64,000 nucleotides of DNA. Source: Eucommia ulmoides. Lineage: Eukaryota; Streptophyta; Magnoliopsida; Garryales; Eucommiaceae. The notes beneath the pieces were generated by a model, which had not been told where the DNA came from, searched no databases, and worked only from the letters and a program-made list of their open reading frames with translations. Below, piece after piece: positions 1-12,193 of this stretch; the first letter of the stretch is position 1; every line of letters begins with the position of its first letter. The position numbers were made by a program, and so were the translations under genes. The DNA lies in NCBI GenBank assembly GCA_016647705.1, contig CM028330.1, forward strand, positions 52,440,897-52,504,896, in the 5' to 3' direction.

Positions 1-646
1 AAATATTTACTATCACCAATGCCACCATTGCATCAAAATCACCACCATCGAAAAGCAATAATAAAAATTTTGCTTCATAATGAAATCAGAACAACATATT
101 TGCAACCAAATTTACAACAAAAAAAGTTCAGATCTAGACAAGACAACTAATAAATTGACGACAAATATTTAATAGACCATGAGAAAAAAAATAAAAAAAT
201 AAAATTGGAATTCTAGATAGAGAGAGAGAGAGAGAGAGATTTGTTCGATTTGGTTTGGCCACCACCAGTTCTACCCGATTTGGTGGTGGTGGTAGTGTGG
301 AAAAGTGTTGTTCGACAGTGATTGCGACAGTACGCTGTTTGAGTGTGGTCGCGTGGTGGTGATATGGCTACTTGTTGAGGTGGCGGTGTAATACTCACAA
401 TGGTGGAACGGTGATTGTTGTGGTTGATAATGGTAGACCAGAGATAGAAAGAGAAAGATAGAGAAAAGATATAAATACAAATATAGATTTTGTTTGTTAC
501 TAAAAATGATATTTTTGGAACATCAATTTTAGCGAATGGGTTTTTCTTGATATTTTTTATTTAAAAAAATGTTGTCAAAGTTTTTTTTAGGGCATGGGGC
601 CATGTCTATTCATTTCTTAAAAGTGGGGGTGTCTTCAATTAATACT
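1..646. other. AT-rich spacer with GA microsatellite
   Basis: No gene is visible. A short GA repeat lies near 218-240, followed by a G/T-rich stretch with simple ACC/GGT triplets (about 250-430). Open frames here are short and low in complexity. Confidence 0.6.
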
Positions 647-655
647 TAATTTTTT

Positions 656-1262
656 GGGTCATTAGTGAAAAATCCCTTATTTCACTCTTAATTTAAAAAA
701 AAAAAAAAAAAAAAAATCTAAAAAGCAGAAGAAATTTGTGTTTTAATTCTGCCTATGTAAAAAAGGCGAAAGCTCTATACACGTACGATTACATGTAATA
801 ACTTTGTGTGTAAAATTTTATTAGATGTAACAAAAATATATAAAATACATATAATTAGTTACATGTAATGTAACTAAATGTACACAAATACATGTAAATA
901 ATATTAAATTAATTTCTGTGTGTAATATTTGTTAAATGTCACAAATATTACACTGATATATGTAATTGTAACATATAATTAATATTATATAAGTATATGT
1001 AACCAAAAATATACAGATATATGTAAAAATATAACAATCATTAAATTGTAACTACTATTCGTTACATGTAACTAATATTCACTATAAAACTAAATTTATT
1101 AACCAAGTTATCGCTACAATCCCTGTAATGCCCTTACAATCCTCGCAATGAGGAACTAAAACTCAAGCGAAATCCAACTTAAGGGACTAAATTAAAATTT
1201 ATATCTTAGGCGAGACTTTTTTAAAATTATATCTATTTTTGGGACTTCCGACCGATTAACCT
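656..1262 (-). mobile_element. Short non-autonomous Mutator-like element
   Basis: A 607-bp non-coding element flanked by an exact 9-bp target duplication, TAATTTTTT (647-655 and 1263-1271), the size made by Mutator-like transposases. The left end starts GGGTCATTAG. The right end, read on the minus strand, starts AGGTTAATCGGTCGG and resembles the left end of the large MULE at 38302 (GGGTCAATCCGTCGG). The interior repeats TACATGTAA-type motifs, as the large MULE does. I infer it is a deletion derivative or relative of that family, placed in inverse orientation. Confidence 0.7.
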
Positions 1263-1271
1263 TAATTTTTT

Positions 1272-2084
1272 ACTTATAAAAAGTAATTAACAAAATATTA
1301 CTGAACAATATCTAAAATACTGATAATCATTAAAAAAAAAAAAAATTAGATGACAAATAAATTATCTACAAATAAGATAAAAAAAAAAAAAAAGTAAAAA
1401 CAATAAAATAAAATAATATTATTTTATTTGTATTATTGGGGTTACTATGATTACTTAAAGATTTTAAATCAATTTTCACACATTTATATTATTATTCAAC
1501 TCAAATAATTATAATTTATTTTTTAAAATTAAATATATAACACAATACCCTATGGGAAAGAAAATGGGATCCTTAATTATACTTTATTTGTAATGGGTGG
1601 TCACACTTTTTTTTAAAAGAACAATGATAATATAGAATAAAATTTGGACCACATAGATGGTGAACTTATTAATCAATGAGTTAATGTAGTATTTTTGCAA
1701 ACATTTATATCGCCTTTTAATCAAACTAAAAAGGATTTTATTTTTTATTAAATTAACAGTTAAATTTTAAAATGTCAAAATTAATAAATTATATAATATT
1801 AATTAATATTTATGCTTTCGGATCAGGCAAGCAGGATAAATTCATTAATAATTTAACCGTTGTATTTAAGTTTAAACCACATGAATATGATGACGAAAAT
1901 ACTTAGAGATATAAAGTGTAATTTGATTAAATGTAAGGGGGCCAAAGTGCCATTAACCCATAAATCAATTCTAGCACAAAGAACCAAAATGGAATATGCT
2001 TCTTAATTTCTTCCTCTTTAATATTAGTTTATATATATATATATATATATATTTGTGCATGCGTGGTTAGAAATTCGGTTGATG
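1272..2084. other. AT-rich spacer
   Basis: No coding potential or RNA gene seen. Poly-A runs near 1333 and 1380 and a TA dinucleotide repeat near 2030-2051. Confidence 0.5.
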
Positions 2085-2865
2085 GGGGTCCACCCCTACC
2101 ACTTTTTTCACCGATCAACAACAATGAACCAATATTACTCCACCACAATCACCACCGGCTTCCATGTGCACATCCACGATCATAGAGAGAAGAGACTGAA
2201 ACTGTCTATGAAATCTCCTTAAAAATAGTAAGGTGCACAAACACATGACTACTTGGTGTCCATAATTGTAACAAGATTAAAGATTCGGACTGAAGTAGAA
2301 TGATTAGATATTTTAGGACATCATGCGTTCAAATTGAAAACTATGAGGATAAAAGTGAGATAATAGCCAAACTTCAAGGTGCAAATTGTAAAAAACACAT
2401 GATATTTAGTACACTGAAGTTTTGTCAAAGGAAATGGGCAATGAAATTGAGACAAGTCTCCCCCATTAATAAATAATTAATCATGTCTTATTCAATGTTT
2501 ATCAAATGCAAAAGGTAAAGTAAAAAAGGTATCATTTTATTAGTCTTAAAAAGAATGGGCTCAATTTTTATGGTTCGTTGGATTTTAATAATTAAAAAAT
2601 AATACAGAAGACGACCCCATTTTTAAGAAATAAATACGGCCAAGACCCCGTTAAAAATATTTGATTTCCAAAAATACCCTTATAAAAAACCCTACTTCCT
2701 ATTATACACCCAACTACTCATTTATATACGTATTTCTCTCTCTCCCCCTCCCCGACGGTGGTTGTGCACATGGATGCCGATGGTGATTGTGGTTGGGGGT
2801 AAGGGTGGTTCGTTGCTATTGGTTGGTGAAAAGGTGGTGGGGATAGGGTGGTGGTCGTGGATGGA
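2085..2865. repeat. Inverted repeat pair, about 120-bp arms
   Basis: The stretch 2085-2205 is recognisable as an imperfect reverse complement in 2745-2865. Both arms contain TCCATGTGCACA followed by a CCAC-rich segment when read in the same sense. The roughly 540-bp spacer has no coding sequence. It could be two inverted copies of one repeat or a MITE-like structure. No target duplication was identified. Confidence 0.5.
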
Positions 2866-3665
2866 TGTGTTAAAGCATCCAATTAAAATATTAAAATAAT
2901 GAAGCACGAGCGAGGGTAATAATGGAATAAATACCATTTTTTATTTTTAAAGTAGGACTTAATTGTTAAATTAAAATTTCACTACATCAAAATAATCCAA
3001 ATTGTAATATCTAATTATTAAAAAAAAAAAAAAAAAAAACTTCAGTGTCTGACAATACAAAATTAAAAATATCAATTTAGAAGACAAAAATAAAATTATT
3101 TATACCATAAAATATTTGTTTATGTATAAATAAGAGTTTAAATTACTATATTGAAGGGGCTTTAGAGAATATGCCATTTTAATTTAATAAAAAAACTAAT
3201 CTCTTTGAATAATTCTTCAAAAAAAAAAGTATAGGGGCAAAATTAAGAAAATTAGAAAAAGGGGAGGTGCTTTCTGTAAAACTCCCAAATTCTTGTACGT
3301 CGTATTTAAGCATATGCCACAAATAGATCCGGATCTTCTCCTCGGAATGGCCAAAGGTTCCAAGATTATATTCTTTTTTTTTAAAAACAAAAAAAGTACC
3401 ATAAAGATAAGCCCTATCTCAATATACTAATATTTACTGATTAATTTCTAAATTATTATCTGTGAATTAAATTCAAAAAATTATTTGAAAAAAGTTAGGA
3501 AAAAAAAATAATAATATCTTGGTTTTGATTAATTATTTTTGGAGCTTAAATAATGAATAATTCTCTATGTACATTTTTTTTTAATATACATTTCTTAAAA
3601 AAATTATTTAATTTAATTATTATTTTATCCTTTAAATTATTAACACAAATATCGTTCTAACTTTT

Positions 3666-3760
<95 letters not shown>

Positions 3761-5326
3761 TCTCCCACCCTCCCCTCCTCTTTTTATTTGGTGAGCACCG
3801 GGTGTCGTTACCGTCTGCAAGCGCAGGCATAATTGGCTACTCGCCGAATTTTCTCTCTTGCTCGTCTCATCTCATCTCGTCTTTTTTCTCTATATATATA
3901 CGTGTCCTCAGATATGAGAGATAGAGAGAGAAATTAAGAGAAGAAGAAAAGAGGTGGAGGAGTTATTGTGGTTTGGAGATGGGAGAAATGAGGTGCAAAA
4001 GGGGACAGTGGTGACAAAAGATGATGGCAGGACGGTGGAGGCTGGGGTTGTTAGTAAATTTTTAAAAATAAAAAAAATTCTAAAATTATTTTCAAAATAT
4101 AATAATAATTTTAAATTTTATTATTTTTGTAAATAAGAGCGTATGTTTAGAAAGAAAAAAATGTACACATAAAATAACCTTTAAAAAATATTGGCTTTAA
4201 AAATTATAATAGCAATTCGGATAGAGAACCTTCGTGTAAGAAATGAGAACACAAGAAGTAGTGGTAGGATATACCACCGCATGATTCTTTTAAGTTTAAA
4301 CTTCAAACATCCCCGTCATTTTCATAAATACTAAGAATAATATTTGTTACTTTTATAATATTTAAAAGACAAAATTTTCAGTTTTAGCATATCTTTTTGA
4401 CAAAAAAAAAATTGTAACAAAATATTTTTTATTCTTTATTTTACATTTGTTTTTTACTATTTTTATTTTTTACTCTTTTGTTATTTTTATTTTGTATTTT
4501 TTTTTCTATTTCTTTTTATTTTTGGTAAATAAGGAAATCAAAAAATATAAATCTAGAAAATAAAATGAAAAAAAAAAGAAGATTTTATGCCTTTTGTTTT
4601 CTCATCTTTTATTTTTTATTTTTTCATAAACACTACCTACCAAAAATGAAAAAAATAAAAGAAATAAAAAATACAAAAACATACATAACAAAAACAAAAA
4701 ATAAAAGACATAAGATAATAAAAAAAATATATTTTTATTAGTAAAATGTAATAAAAAATCTAATTTATTATAAAAGAATTATAAAAATAAATTTGATAGT
4801 GACAACCGCAAGACTCGCATTAACTCAATTCTTTATAAGTTCCAACGTTTTTTTTTTTTTTTTTTTTTGTCTGTAAAAGACAAAGCATATTCCACAACAT
4901 GCCTTAGAATTATTCCATTGACAAAACCCAAAGGGAAAGTCAAAAATTGGCTCCGCTTAAGCCGAGCCCTGTCTGAAGCCGAATTTAAACTCCATAACAA
5001 AAATCTAGGATTAATTACACTTTGCTTTACGTGGTTCAATTCAATTACACTTTATACCTCTTTAGTATTTTCGTCATCATTTATTCTGTTTTAGCTCAAA
5101 TTAAAGTGCAACCGTTATATTTTTTTTATTAAAATTAATAGATAAATTTTAATAAATCAAAATTAATGAATGGTTTAATATAAATTAATAGTTGTACTTA
5201 TACCCCAAGTCGGGTTAAGTCGAGTCGAGGAATATCCGTTTGTCCATATTTTTTTTTCTTTTATTTTTCCAGTTCAAGTCTAGTCAATTTGGATCGAGTT
5301 GGGAATAAGTATAAATTTGTTATTTT
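2866..5326. other. AT-rich spacer with long AT microsatellite
   Basis: No gene found. The clearest feature is an uninterrupted AT dinucleotide tract at about 3668-3758, plus several homopolymer A or T runs. Open frames over these tracts translate to simple repeats and are not genes. Confidence 0.6.
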
Positions 5327-5789
5327 TGTTAGAATATATTTTATGGATTAACATTAATTGAATTAATTGTTTTACAAAAACAGGTTAATGGATAATCTAT
5401 TATTTAAACAGCCAAAATAATCAATGATCATATTTTAATTTAGGTTGTGGCGTCTTTTATGTAGAAGTTCAGTTAAGTGCTAACTGTAATTTTAGGATTT
5501 TGTTGAAACCCGTTATGGGAGGGTCCAACGAGAAACCCTAGTATATATAACTAGGTCCTCTCCCTAATTTAGATTGAGGATTTCTTCCCATTGAGAGCCG
5601 CCACCACAAAATCTAGATCATAGGGAGGAAGACCTACTTAGTAATCCGTTGTGACAGATTCAATCTCCTGCGATGGCCAAGACAAGTACGCTTTCGATTA
5701 CCGTTTTTCATTATTGTGTCCTAATAATCATGTATGCTTTAAATTATTGTTTAATTTCATTTTATTGTGATTATGAGAAATAATCAACA
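5327..5789 (+). repeat. 5' LTR of the copia-type LARD
   Basis: 463 bp, TGTTAGAAT...ATCAACA. It carries a TATA-like sequence (TATATATAA, 5542-5550). The matching 3' LTR is clearly homologous but has many differences, so the insertion is not recent. Confidence 0.8.
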
Positions 5790-5791
5790 TG

Positions 5792-5804
5792 TAGTATCAT
5801 AACC
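5792..5804 (+). promoter_or_regulatory. Degenerate tRNA-iMet primer-binding site
   Basis: TAGTATCATAACC lies two bases after the LTR and resembles the plant initiator-Met primer site TGGTATCAGAGCC with several substitutions. The position supports a 5' LTR; the decay fits an old copy. Confidence 0.6.
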
Positions 5805-5867
5805 TACATACATGATTTAGAATTTACAATTAGATTTTCGATTTTTTTTTTTGTTTCTATTCATTTA

Positions 5868-6240
5868 CGAAACTGAAACTTGCAGCCATGATTTTATGTG
5901 ATTTTTTGTTTCAATTAACTATAAAACATTAGGTCTTTTATTACCATAGATTCAAGCTTTTAATTGATATATCATACGTGCAATTTGGTTGTGTAATTAG
6001 AGAGAATTTCGAAGTTGAAGTTTCGGCAACGAACCCTAGAAAACTCCCGAAACCGAAACTTGGGGTCGTGATTTCATGTATTTTTTTTATTTTATTGAAT
6101 GTAAAAACTTAGGTTTTTTATTCCTCTTGATTCAAGATTTAATTTGATATAATACACATGTTATTTGGTTGAGTAATTAGGAAGTATTTCGTTGTTTAAT
6201 TTTCGGCTTCGAAACCCTAGTGAAACCGAGATTCACTTTT
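5868..6240 (+). repeat. Two tandem units of about 185 bp inside the LARD
   Basis: The unit running from GAAACTTGCAGCCATGATTT to the ACCCTAG-rich segment recurs from about 6053 (GAAACTTGGGGTCGTGATTT). Both share the ATTTGGTTG and GTAATTAG blocks. Non-coding. Similar spacing occurs in the other half of the LARD (24980-25742), with different sequence. Confidence 0.6.
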
Positions 6241-8364
6241 GAGATTGAGGAATATTAACACGTTTTTTATTCAATTAAATGTTGTAGATAATTTTTAAAT
6301 TAATAGTAGGTACAAACCCATATAAAATTCGTTAGAAATAAAGGTTAAAATCGAGTTTTAGGTTTTTGGCCATGGAGGAGTGAGAAACCTCAAAACCGCG
6401 ACTTGTTCTTGATTTTTGGTGATATTTCTCTTAATTTTTCTTCAATTAATTATTATAAACGAGTTAGAAAAACATAAATCTACATAAACTCATAAAAAAA
6501 TTGAAAAAAAGGGCGCAATTTTAGGGTTTTACAAAAGCGAGCCGAAACGACCCTGTTCAGACCCAGCTGGAGGTTGAAGACAACCTTCAGCTAGTCCAAT
6601 CTTTCCCCACGCGCGCAACAGGCGTGTGGGGCGCGTGAGGCATGTTCCTTGACCTATTTTGAGTCCTGTTTTTTTATGTGCACTTGTTTTTTGGTTCTCT
6701 AATTTTCTATAAAATTTATTTTATTTTTTAAGGATTAAAAATAATTTTTAGTTAATTATTACTTATTATATGATTTCATTAGCTTAAAATTATTTTTAAG
6801 CATATTTTTCTGTTGAAAATTTATCAAAAAATTATGTTGGTTGATCTGGAATGGGATTTCACTAATCACTTTCTCTATATTAAATTTTATTGATGTGGAA
6901 TCTCCTAATTAGTTTTAAGTTACATAAAACTAATTTAATAATTAGTTTAAAACTCTCTCTCTGCAATTGTGGCGTCGTCGGTGTGACGAAACAACAATTT
7001 CTCAAAATTTTTGCCCTTTTTTTTTTTGTTTTCTATGGGTGAGATTCTGATCAAACAATAAATTCATTTTCTTCTTGGATTTGTTGCTATGATCCCTGCT
7101 TTCCGATTATTTTCCTTTTTCCTATTGTTGAGTTCGTATAATAATTGGTAAACAATCAAGTAGAAACACTTAATGAGATAATTTTGGTCTTTCATTGACA
7201 CCAATATCACTGTAAAAATTTACTAAAACCTGGTAATTTTCATTGAGATCTTTAACTAAGTAGCTCAATAGCAGTTTTCTGGCAAAAAATTTAGAAGAAC
7301 TCAACCTTAGTATTAAAGCCTGGATATTGATATATATCTCTATTCTATTATCTTTTGTTTGGTAATATGTGAAAATCCTTCTCATTAATTGCACTATGCC
7401 TCTAAGAGATTATTCGTGAGGAGAAAATTTCGATTTTTCGTAAATTGCGTTTGTAATTATCACTGCATTATTGTATTTTAAGATAAATTATGCTAATAAT
7501 TGTTGCATAATCACGTTTTTAAAATTCACTGGATTTGCATTCGCAATGTGGAAAACCTAATTTTCCCCTGTAAAATACGGTTGTAATTGTCATTGCATTA
7601 TCGTATTTGTTCTTTGTATTTTGAGAAAATCACATATTTTATAATTAATTATGTGAAATATTTTTGTGGAGTGAAATATTGATCCATCCTAAAACATGCG
7701 ATTTTCATTGTTCACATTTAGATAAAATATTGACTTCTTATAACTGGTTTATAATGTTTCGATAATATTCATTAATGAGTAATTATGGTGTACTCATTCA
7801 AAATCGTAAGAGTATAGGATGATATAGGTGGTATTTGGGCCTAATTTTTGCTTGACTGATGATTGTGAGATCATGCCGATATGAGCCCCTGATCGAACGA
7901 ATAGTTGTAAATGAATTCAAAATTCTATTTTTACTCGCAAACTTAGTAGTTTTAGCTAAAAAGACTAAAAATCGTTAAGCGAAAAATCATTTTGAGCAAA
8001 TCAATAATACGGAGCATTGACTTATTATGTGACCAACATTATTATTGTTTTTTTTTTAAGCCTAATGACATTTTCCACCCCTAACATTTACATTTGGTTT
8101 CACGGTTTATAAATTGTAATTGGATGAAGTAAACATTATAGGGATAATGTATATATCACTTTTCTTCGATTGGTTATATGATTAACAAATTATGATAAGT
8201 TATTATTCGAGTAAAAATGAGGTTTGTCTCTGTTATTTTAAAGAACAAATATGAGAACTCAAAGAAGTCAACTCATGCTTTGAGTTTTATTGTCTTGACT
8301 CATGAAGAAGCATCCCAAAGTCTTATTCACATCCTCAGTATTTTTCAATTGATCATGAAGATAT
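6241..8364 (+). other. Non-coding internal region of the LARD, left part
   Basis: About 2.1 kb of AT-rich sequence between the tandem units and the nested Tat insertion. It has no long open frame and no recognisable copia motif. Confidence 0.5.
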
Positions 8365-8784
8365 GACCCTGAACGCGCCCCGATTTTTCAGAGAAAATAA
8401 AAAAAATATATATATAGATATATGCCTATATATGCTTGGCGCTGGTAAAACGAGAAGGGTTTTTAAAAACGTCGATTTTATCATTAAAATATACTTAAGC
8501 CTGTTTTAGAAAAAAGGAGTCGCCACCTAGCATTGGGTTTAAATGATGTGCTAGGTCACCATATTTTTTTTTTTTTTTTTGAAAATAATTTAAAAAATGT
8601 GGCTTAAGTAAAATTTGACTCCAAAAATAACATGGTCTGACCCCAGATTCGTTTAAAGAGTTCGGGGGTCAGTTACGCTCGGGGGAGGTGTCAAGCACCC
8701 CAAGACACCCGTCCAAAGACGGTACCTTATCCGATTAAGTCCAATTAGAATTTAAATCCGAATGTTTTTATTTTATTTTTAAAT

Positions 8785-9868
8785 CCTCCTTATATACACA
8801 TATACACATACCCACACATTGAGGGAAGTGATCTCCCTTCTAAACCTAGGCCGTTCTGATGGAAGACTGGGAATTTTCCACCTCATCTTGTTAGCACATT
8901 ATATTTAATATGAGTTAAAGAAAACACACGCACCCACACGCACGCACACATTGAGGGGAATAATTTCCCTTCTAAATTTAAACCGTTCAAATGGAAGGTT
9001 GGAAATTTTTCACCTCGTATCGTTAGCACATTATATTTAATACAAATTAAATAAAACACCCGCACACACGCATCGAGGAGAGTAATTCCCTTCTAAATTT
9101 TAACCATTCAAATTGAAGGTTGGAAACTTTCCACCTCGTATTGTTAGCACATTATATGTAATACAAATTAAATAAAACACCCGCACACACGCATCGAGGA
9201 GAGTAATTCCCTTCTAAATTTTAGCCATTCAAATTGAAGGTTGAAAATTTTCCACCTCGTATTGTTAGCACATTATATTTAATACAGATTAAATAAAACA
9301 CCCGCACACACGCATCGAGGAGAGTAATTCCCTTCTAAATTTTAGCCATTCAAATTGAAGGTTGGAAATTTTCCACCTCGTATTGTTAACACATTATATT
9401 TAATACAAATTAAATAAAACACCCGCACACACGCATTGAGGAGAGTAATTCCCTTCTAAATTTAGCCATTCAAATTGAAGGTTGGGAATTTTCCACCTTG
9501 TATTGTTAGCACATTATATTTAATACAAATTAAATAAAACACCCGCACACACGCATCGAGGAGAGTAATTCCCTTCTAAATTTTAGCCATTCAAATTGAA
9601 AGTTGGGAATTTTCCACCTCGTATTGTTAGCACATTATATTTAATACAAATTAAATAAAATACCCGCACACACGCATCGAGGAGAGTAATTCCCTTCTAA
9701 ATTTTAGCCATTCAAATTGAAGGTTGGGAATTTTCCACCTTGTATTGTTAGCACATTATATTTAATACAAATTAAATAAAACACCCGCACACACGCATCG
9801 AGGGGAGTAATTTCCTTCTAAATTTAGCCATTCAAATTGAAGGTTGGGAATTTTCCACCTCGTTTTAT
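8785..9868 (-). repeat. Tandem repeat of about 120 bp in the 3' LTR (about 9 units)
   Basis: Each unit carries GTTAGCACATTATATTTAAT, a CACACGCAT block, CCCTTCTAAATTT and TTCCACCTCGT. The first units are the most diverged and the later ones nearly identical. The array lies downstream of the LTR TATA box in transcription order, so it would be in the transcribed leader. Confidence 0.85.
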
Positions 9869-10200
9869 TTACTCAAAAATAAAAAATAAAAAAAATAAAT
9901 AAAAAGAAAAAGAAAATAAAAAGTAATAAATAAATAAATAAATAATAAAGGAAGAAGAAAAAAATCTAATTTACAAAAAAAATTAGTATAATAACAACTT
10001 AAAAAATAAGAGTAAGATTTACAACAGATGAAAATTTACCACCTTCTTGGAGATTTTTCTTCTTCAAAATTACAATAAAATGAAAATAATATTATTTTCT
10101 TCAAAATTTTTCTCCAGATTTCCCCTCTCCCTTACAAAAATTCCTCTCAAAAAATTTCTTCCCCTCAAAATCCTCCCTCTTCTCCAAAACATCCTTCATC

Positions 10201-10208
10201 TATTTATA
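10201..10208 (-). promoter_or_regulatory. TATA box of the Tat 3' LTR
   Basis: TATAAATA on the minus strand within CTATAAATAGATG, about 475 bases into the LTR. The equivalent box is at 22998-23005 in the 5' LTR and 31233-31240 in the solo LTR, so position and sequence are conserved. Confidence 0.7.
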
Positions 10209-10287
10209 GGAAAAAAATGTGAAACTTGCCGACAAAAAAAAAAAAACAAAAAGTAGGAAAAATAATAAAAAAAAAATGGTGGCACCA

Positions 10288-10380
10288 GCTTTTGGGTGCA
10301 CCGAATTCGGTGCACCCAAAAGCAGGGGGGGAACACCCCCTGCTGGCCGCATGTGCGGCCAGACCACTGGTCGCACCAGT
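10288..10380. repeat. Cluster of four palindromes just upstream of the LTR TATA box
   Basis: 10288-10323 is a perfect 36-bp palindrome with half-site GCTTTTGGGTGCACCGAA. It is followed by GCAGGGGG/CCCCCTGC (10322-10343), CTGGCCGCA/TGCGGCCAG (10343-10362) and ACTGGT/ACCAGT (10366-10380). Each could form a hairpin or cruciform. Related clusters occur at 23065-23195 and 31068-31164. Confidence 0.8.
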
Positions 10381-10682
10381 GACCTTTTTGCAGCCCCCCC
10401 CCCCCGCGTTCGGTCCAGGCCTCTCTCGTTCTCGTCTGTTTCTTGTCCATTTTGTTCCGAATTAACGCGTTTTTATTCCATTTCGAAAAATCTACAAAAC
10501 CAAAAAAAAATAAATCAATTACTAATATTTAATTTACTTAAGAGATTAATAAAACTTAATTTAGCAGTATTAAACTGCATAAATACGGTACAATCAAAAC
10601 AAAATAAAAAAAATAAAAAAAAAGGTAGCTATAAAATAAAGTATAATTTTTTACGAGGACCGTCAAAAATGTCGTGTCTACA

Positions 10683-10696
10683 GCTGCCCCTCTTTG
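10683..10696 (-). promoter_or_regulatory. Polypurine tract of the Tat element
   Basis: On the minus strand, AAAGAGGGGCAGC directly precedes the 3' LTR start TGTAGACAC, the expected plus-strand priming site for this orientation. Confidence 0.75.
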
Positions 10697-12104
10697 TCAT
10701 GCAAGTTCACTTGCTTGACAAAGATAAAAGACCACGTCATTTTGATCGTCCCATTTTTATTTTATTTATTTTTTAGTTTATTTTCTAATAATAGAACAAA
10801 TAAAATAAAATTACTCATGACGAATAAGCGTACGTTTAGAGTAATAAAAGAAGACTCATGACGAACAAGTGTCCATTTAGAAAAATAAGAGAATGACTCA
10901 TGACGATGTTCATGATAAACAAATGTCCGTTTAGAGGATCGTTTAGAGAAAAAAAAAATGACTCCTGACAATACTCATGACGAACACGTGTCCGTTTAGA
11001 GGATTGTTTAGAGTAATAAAAATTATTCGTGCCCCAGCCCTCTTGACCAGGGGCCTAAAGAAAGTTCAAAAGTATAAAATATGCCCCAACTTGTGACTGA
11101 GCCAGAATGAGAGAGCAAAGATATAAATGTGTCCCAGCCGAACTCTCAGATGACCGAACATTTATAGATTGCCTGCGTACCTTAGTATTATGCCGAGGAT
11201 CAAGTTTAGCGTAGTTCACTTTTCGCCCTTTTCAGGGCAAAACGCATACCTGGACGCTCATTTAGAGCTTTGGAACTTTCAGTAATTAAAAGTTACTAAT
11301 TTGAACCGGAAGGTAAGGAGTCTTTGTGAGAGAGAAATCCATGCTTCCATGTCCTTTGAAAAGCCTGTAATTGAACAAAAACACATGTAATACGAAAATT
11401 TAGTTTGAAAAACTTGTCACTCTTTACGACTCGCAATTCCGTCCCCCCTTTTCTGTCGCAATCCCTCATTTGATAGCGCTTGACTTTCTCGGGTCACGGG
11501 ACAGTATCGGGAGATTTTTCCGTCTCGTCCTTCCGTTAATCTTAGAGATGTACTTTCTGGAGGTTTTCTCCAGGTTGTTGGCAAGGTCTGGTTTTTTGGA
11601 CAACATCCCTATCAGCCTTTATTTCTCTACACCCGCCGATTCTCACTTTCTCTTTTCTACTAAGCATCCTCAGTGCTTAGGAGAATCACATACTCCTACT
11701 TGTTTTGTATTTTTCAAATCCTGCAAAACTGATTTAACCAAATATGGGAAAAACGTGTAAAACCTTACCCCAAACAGGTATCTTTATCACCAGATATGTT
11801 GACTGCGAGATTTCAAGCCGGATTGTCTGACAAGTATGATTTCAATACAAATTTGAGCCATATTCGATGTTCCTTTTCACAGATTCCAACTCTTGCTCAA
11901 ATCCATCAAGATCCGAACACAGAAAAGTCTTACGGTCAATAGAAGTTAACCGTAGTGGGAATTCCAAAAATGCCCCTAGGAGTGATCTAACTGTTCTTCT
12001 TCCTTCTTTTTTTTTTTTTTTTTTTTTTTTTTGCGACACGGTCTCTACATTTTTCTCATAGCGCCCTTTCGAGTTTTCACCATGTTCGAGCCGTATTTTT
12101 TTTT

Positions 12105-12137
<33 letters not shown>

Positions 12138-12193
12138 GAAGCAACAGATAATCACAAATTGAAATAAATTTACTTAGAAAATAAGGACATTTA
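10697..12193 (-). other. 3' untranslated region of the Tat element, with tandem repeats
   Basis: 1.5 kb between the integrase stop and the polypurine tract without a convincing gene. From about 10815 to 11010, a unit containing CTCATGACGAACA and GTCCGTTTAGA recurs imperfectly about four times. Long T runs lie at 12008-12031 and 12109-12136. Repeats in this region are known for Tat-lineage elements. Confidence 0.6.

Larger units (their letters stand above)
8370..10682 (-). repeat. 3' LTR of the Tat element
   Basis: 2313 bp. On the minus strand it starts TGTAGACACGACA and ends GGGGCGCGTTCA. In transcription order it contains a cluster of palindromes, a TATA box, and about nine tandem units of about 120 bp. 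The same layout appears in the 5' LTR and in the solo LTR at 30762-32927. Confidence 0.9.

Noticed and set aside
213-480. Two overlapping open frames near the GA repeat
   Set aside because: Low-complexity His/Thr/Ser-rich translations from simple triplets, with no splice or promoter context.
3632-3820. Open frame over the AT microsatellite
   Set aside because: Translates to an Ile-Tyr repeat from an AT dinucleotide tract.
8785-9868. CRISPR-like array
   Set aside because: Contiguous 120-bp tandem units without unique spacers, inside a plant LTR.
10219-10776. Open frame of 185 codons across the Tat LTR end
   Set aside because: It crosses palindromes, homopolymers and the LTR boundary, is antisense to the element and has no recognisable motif.
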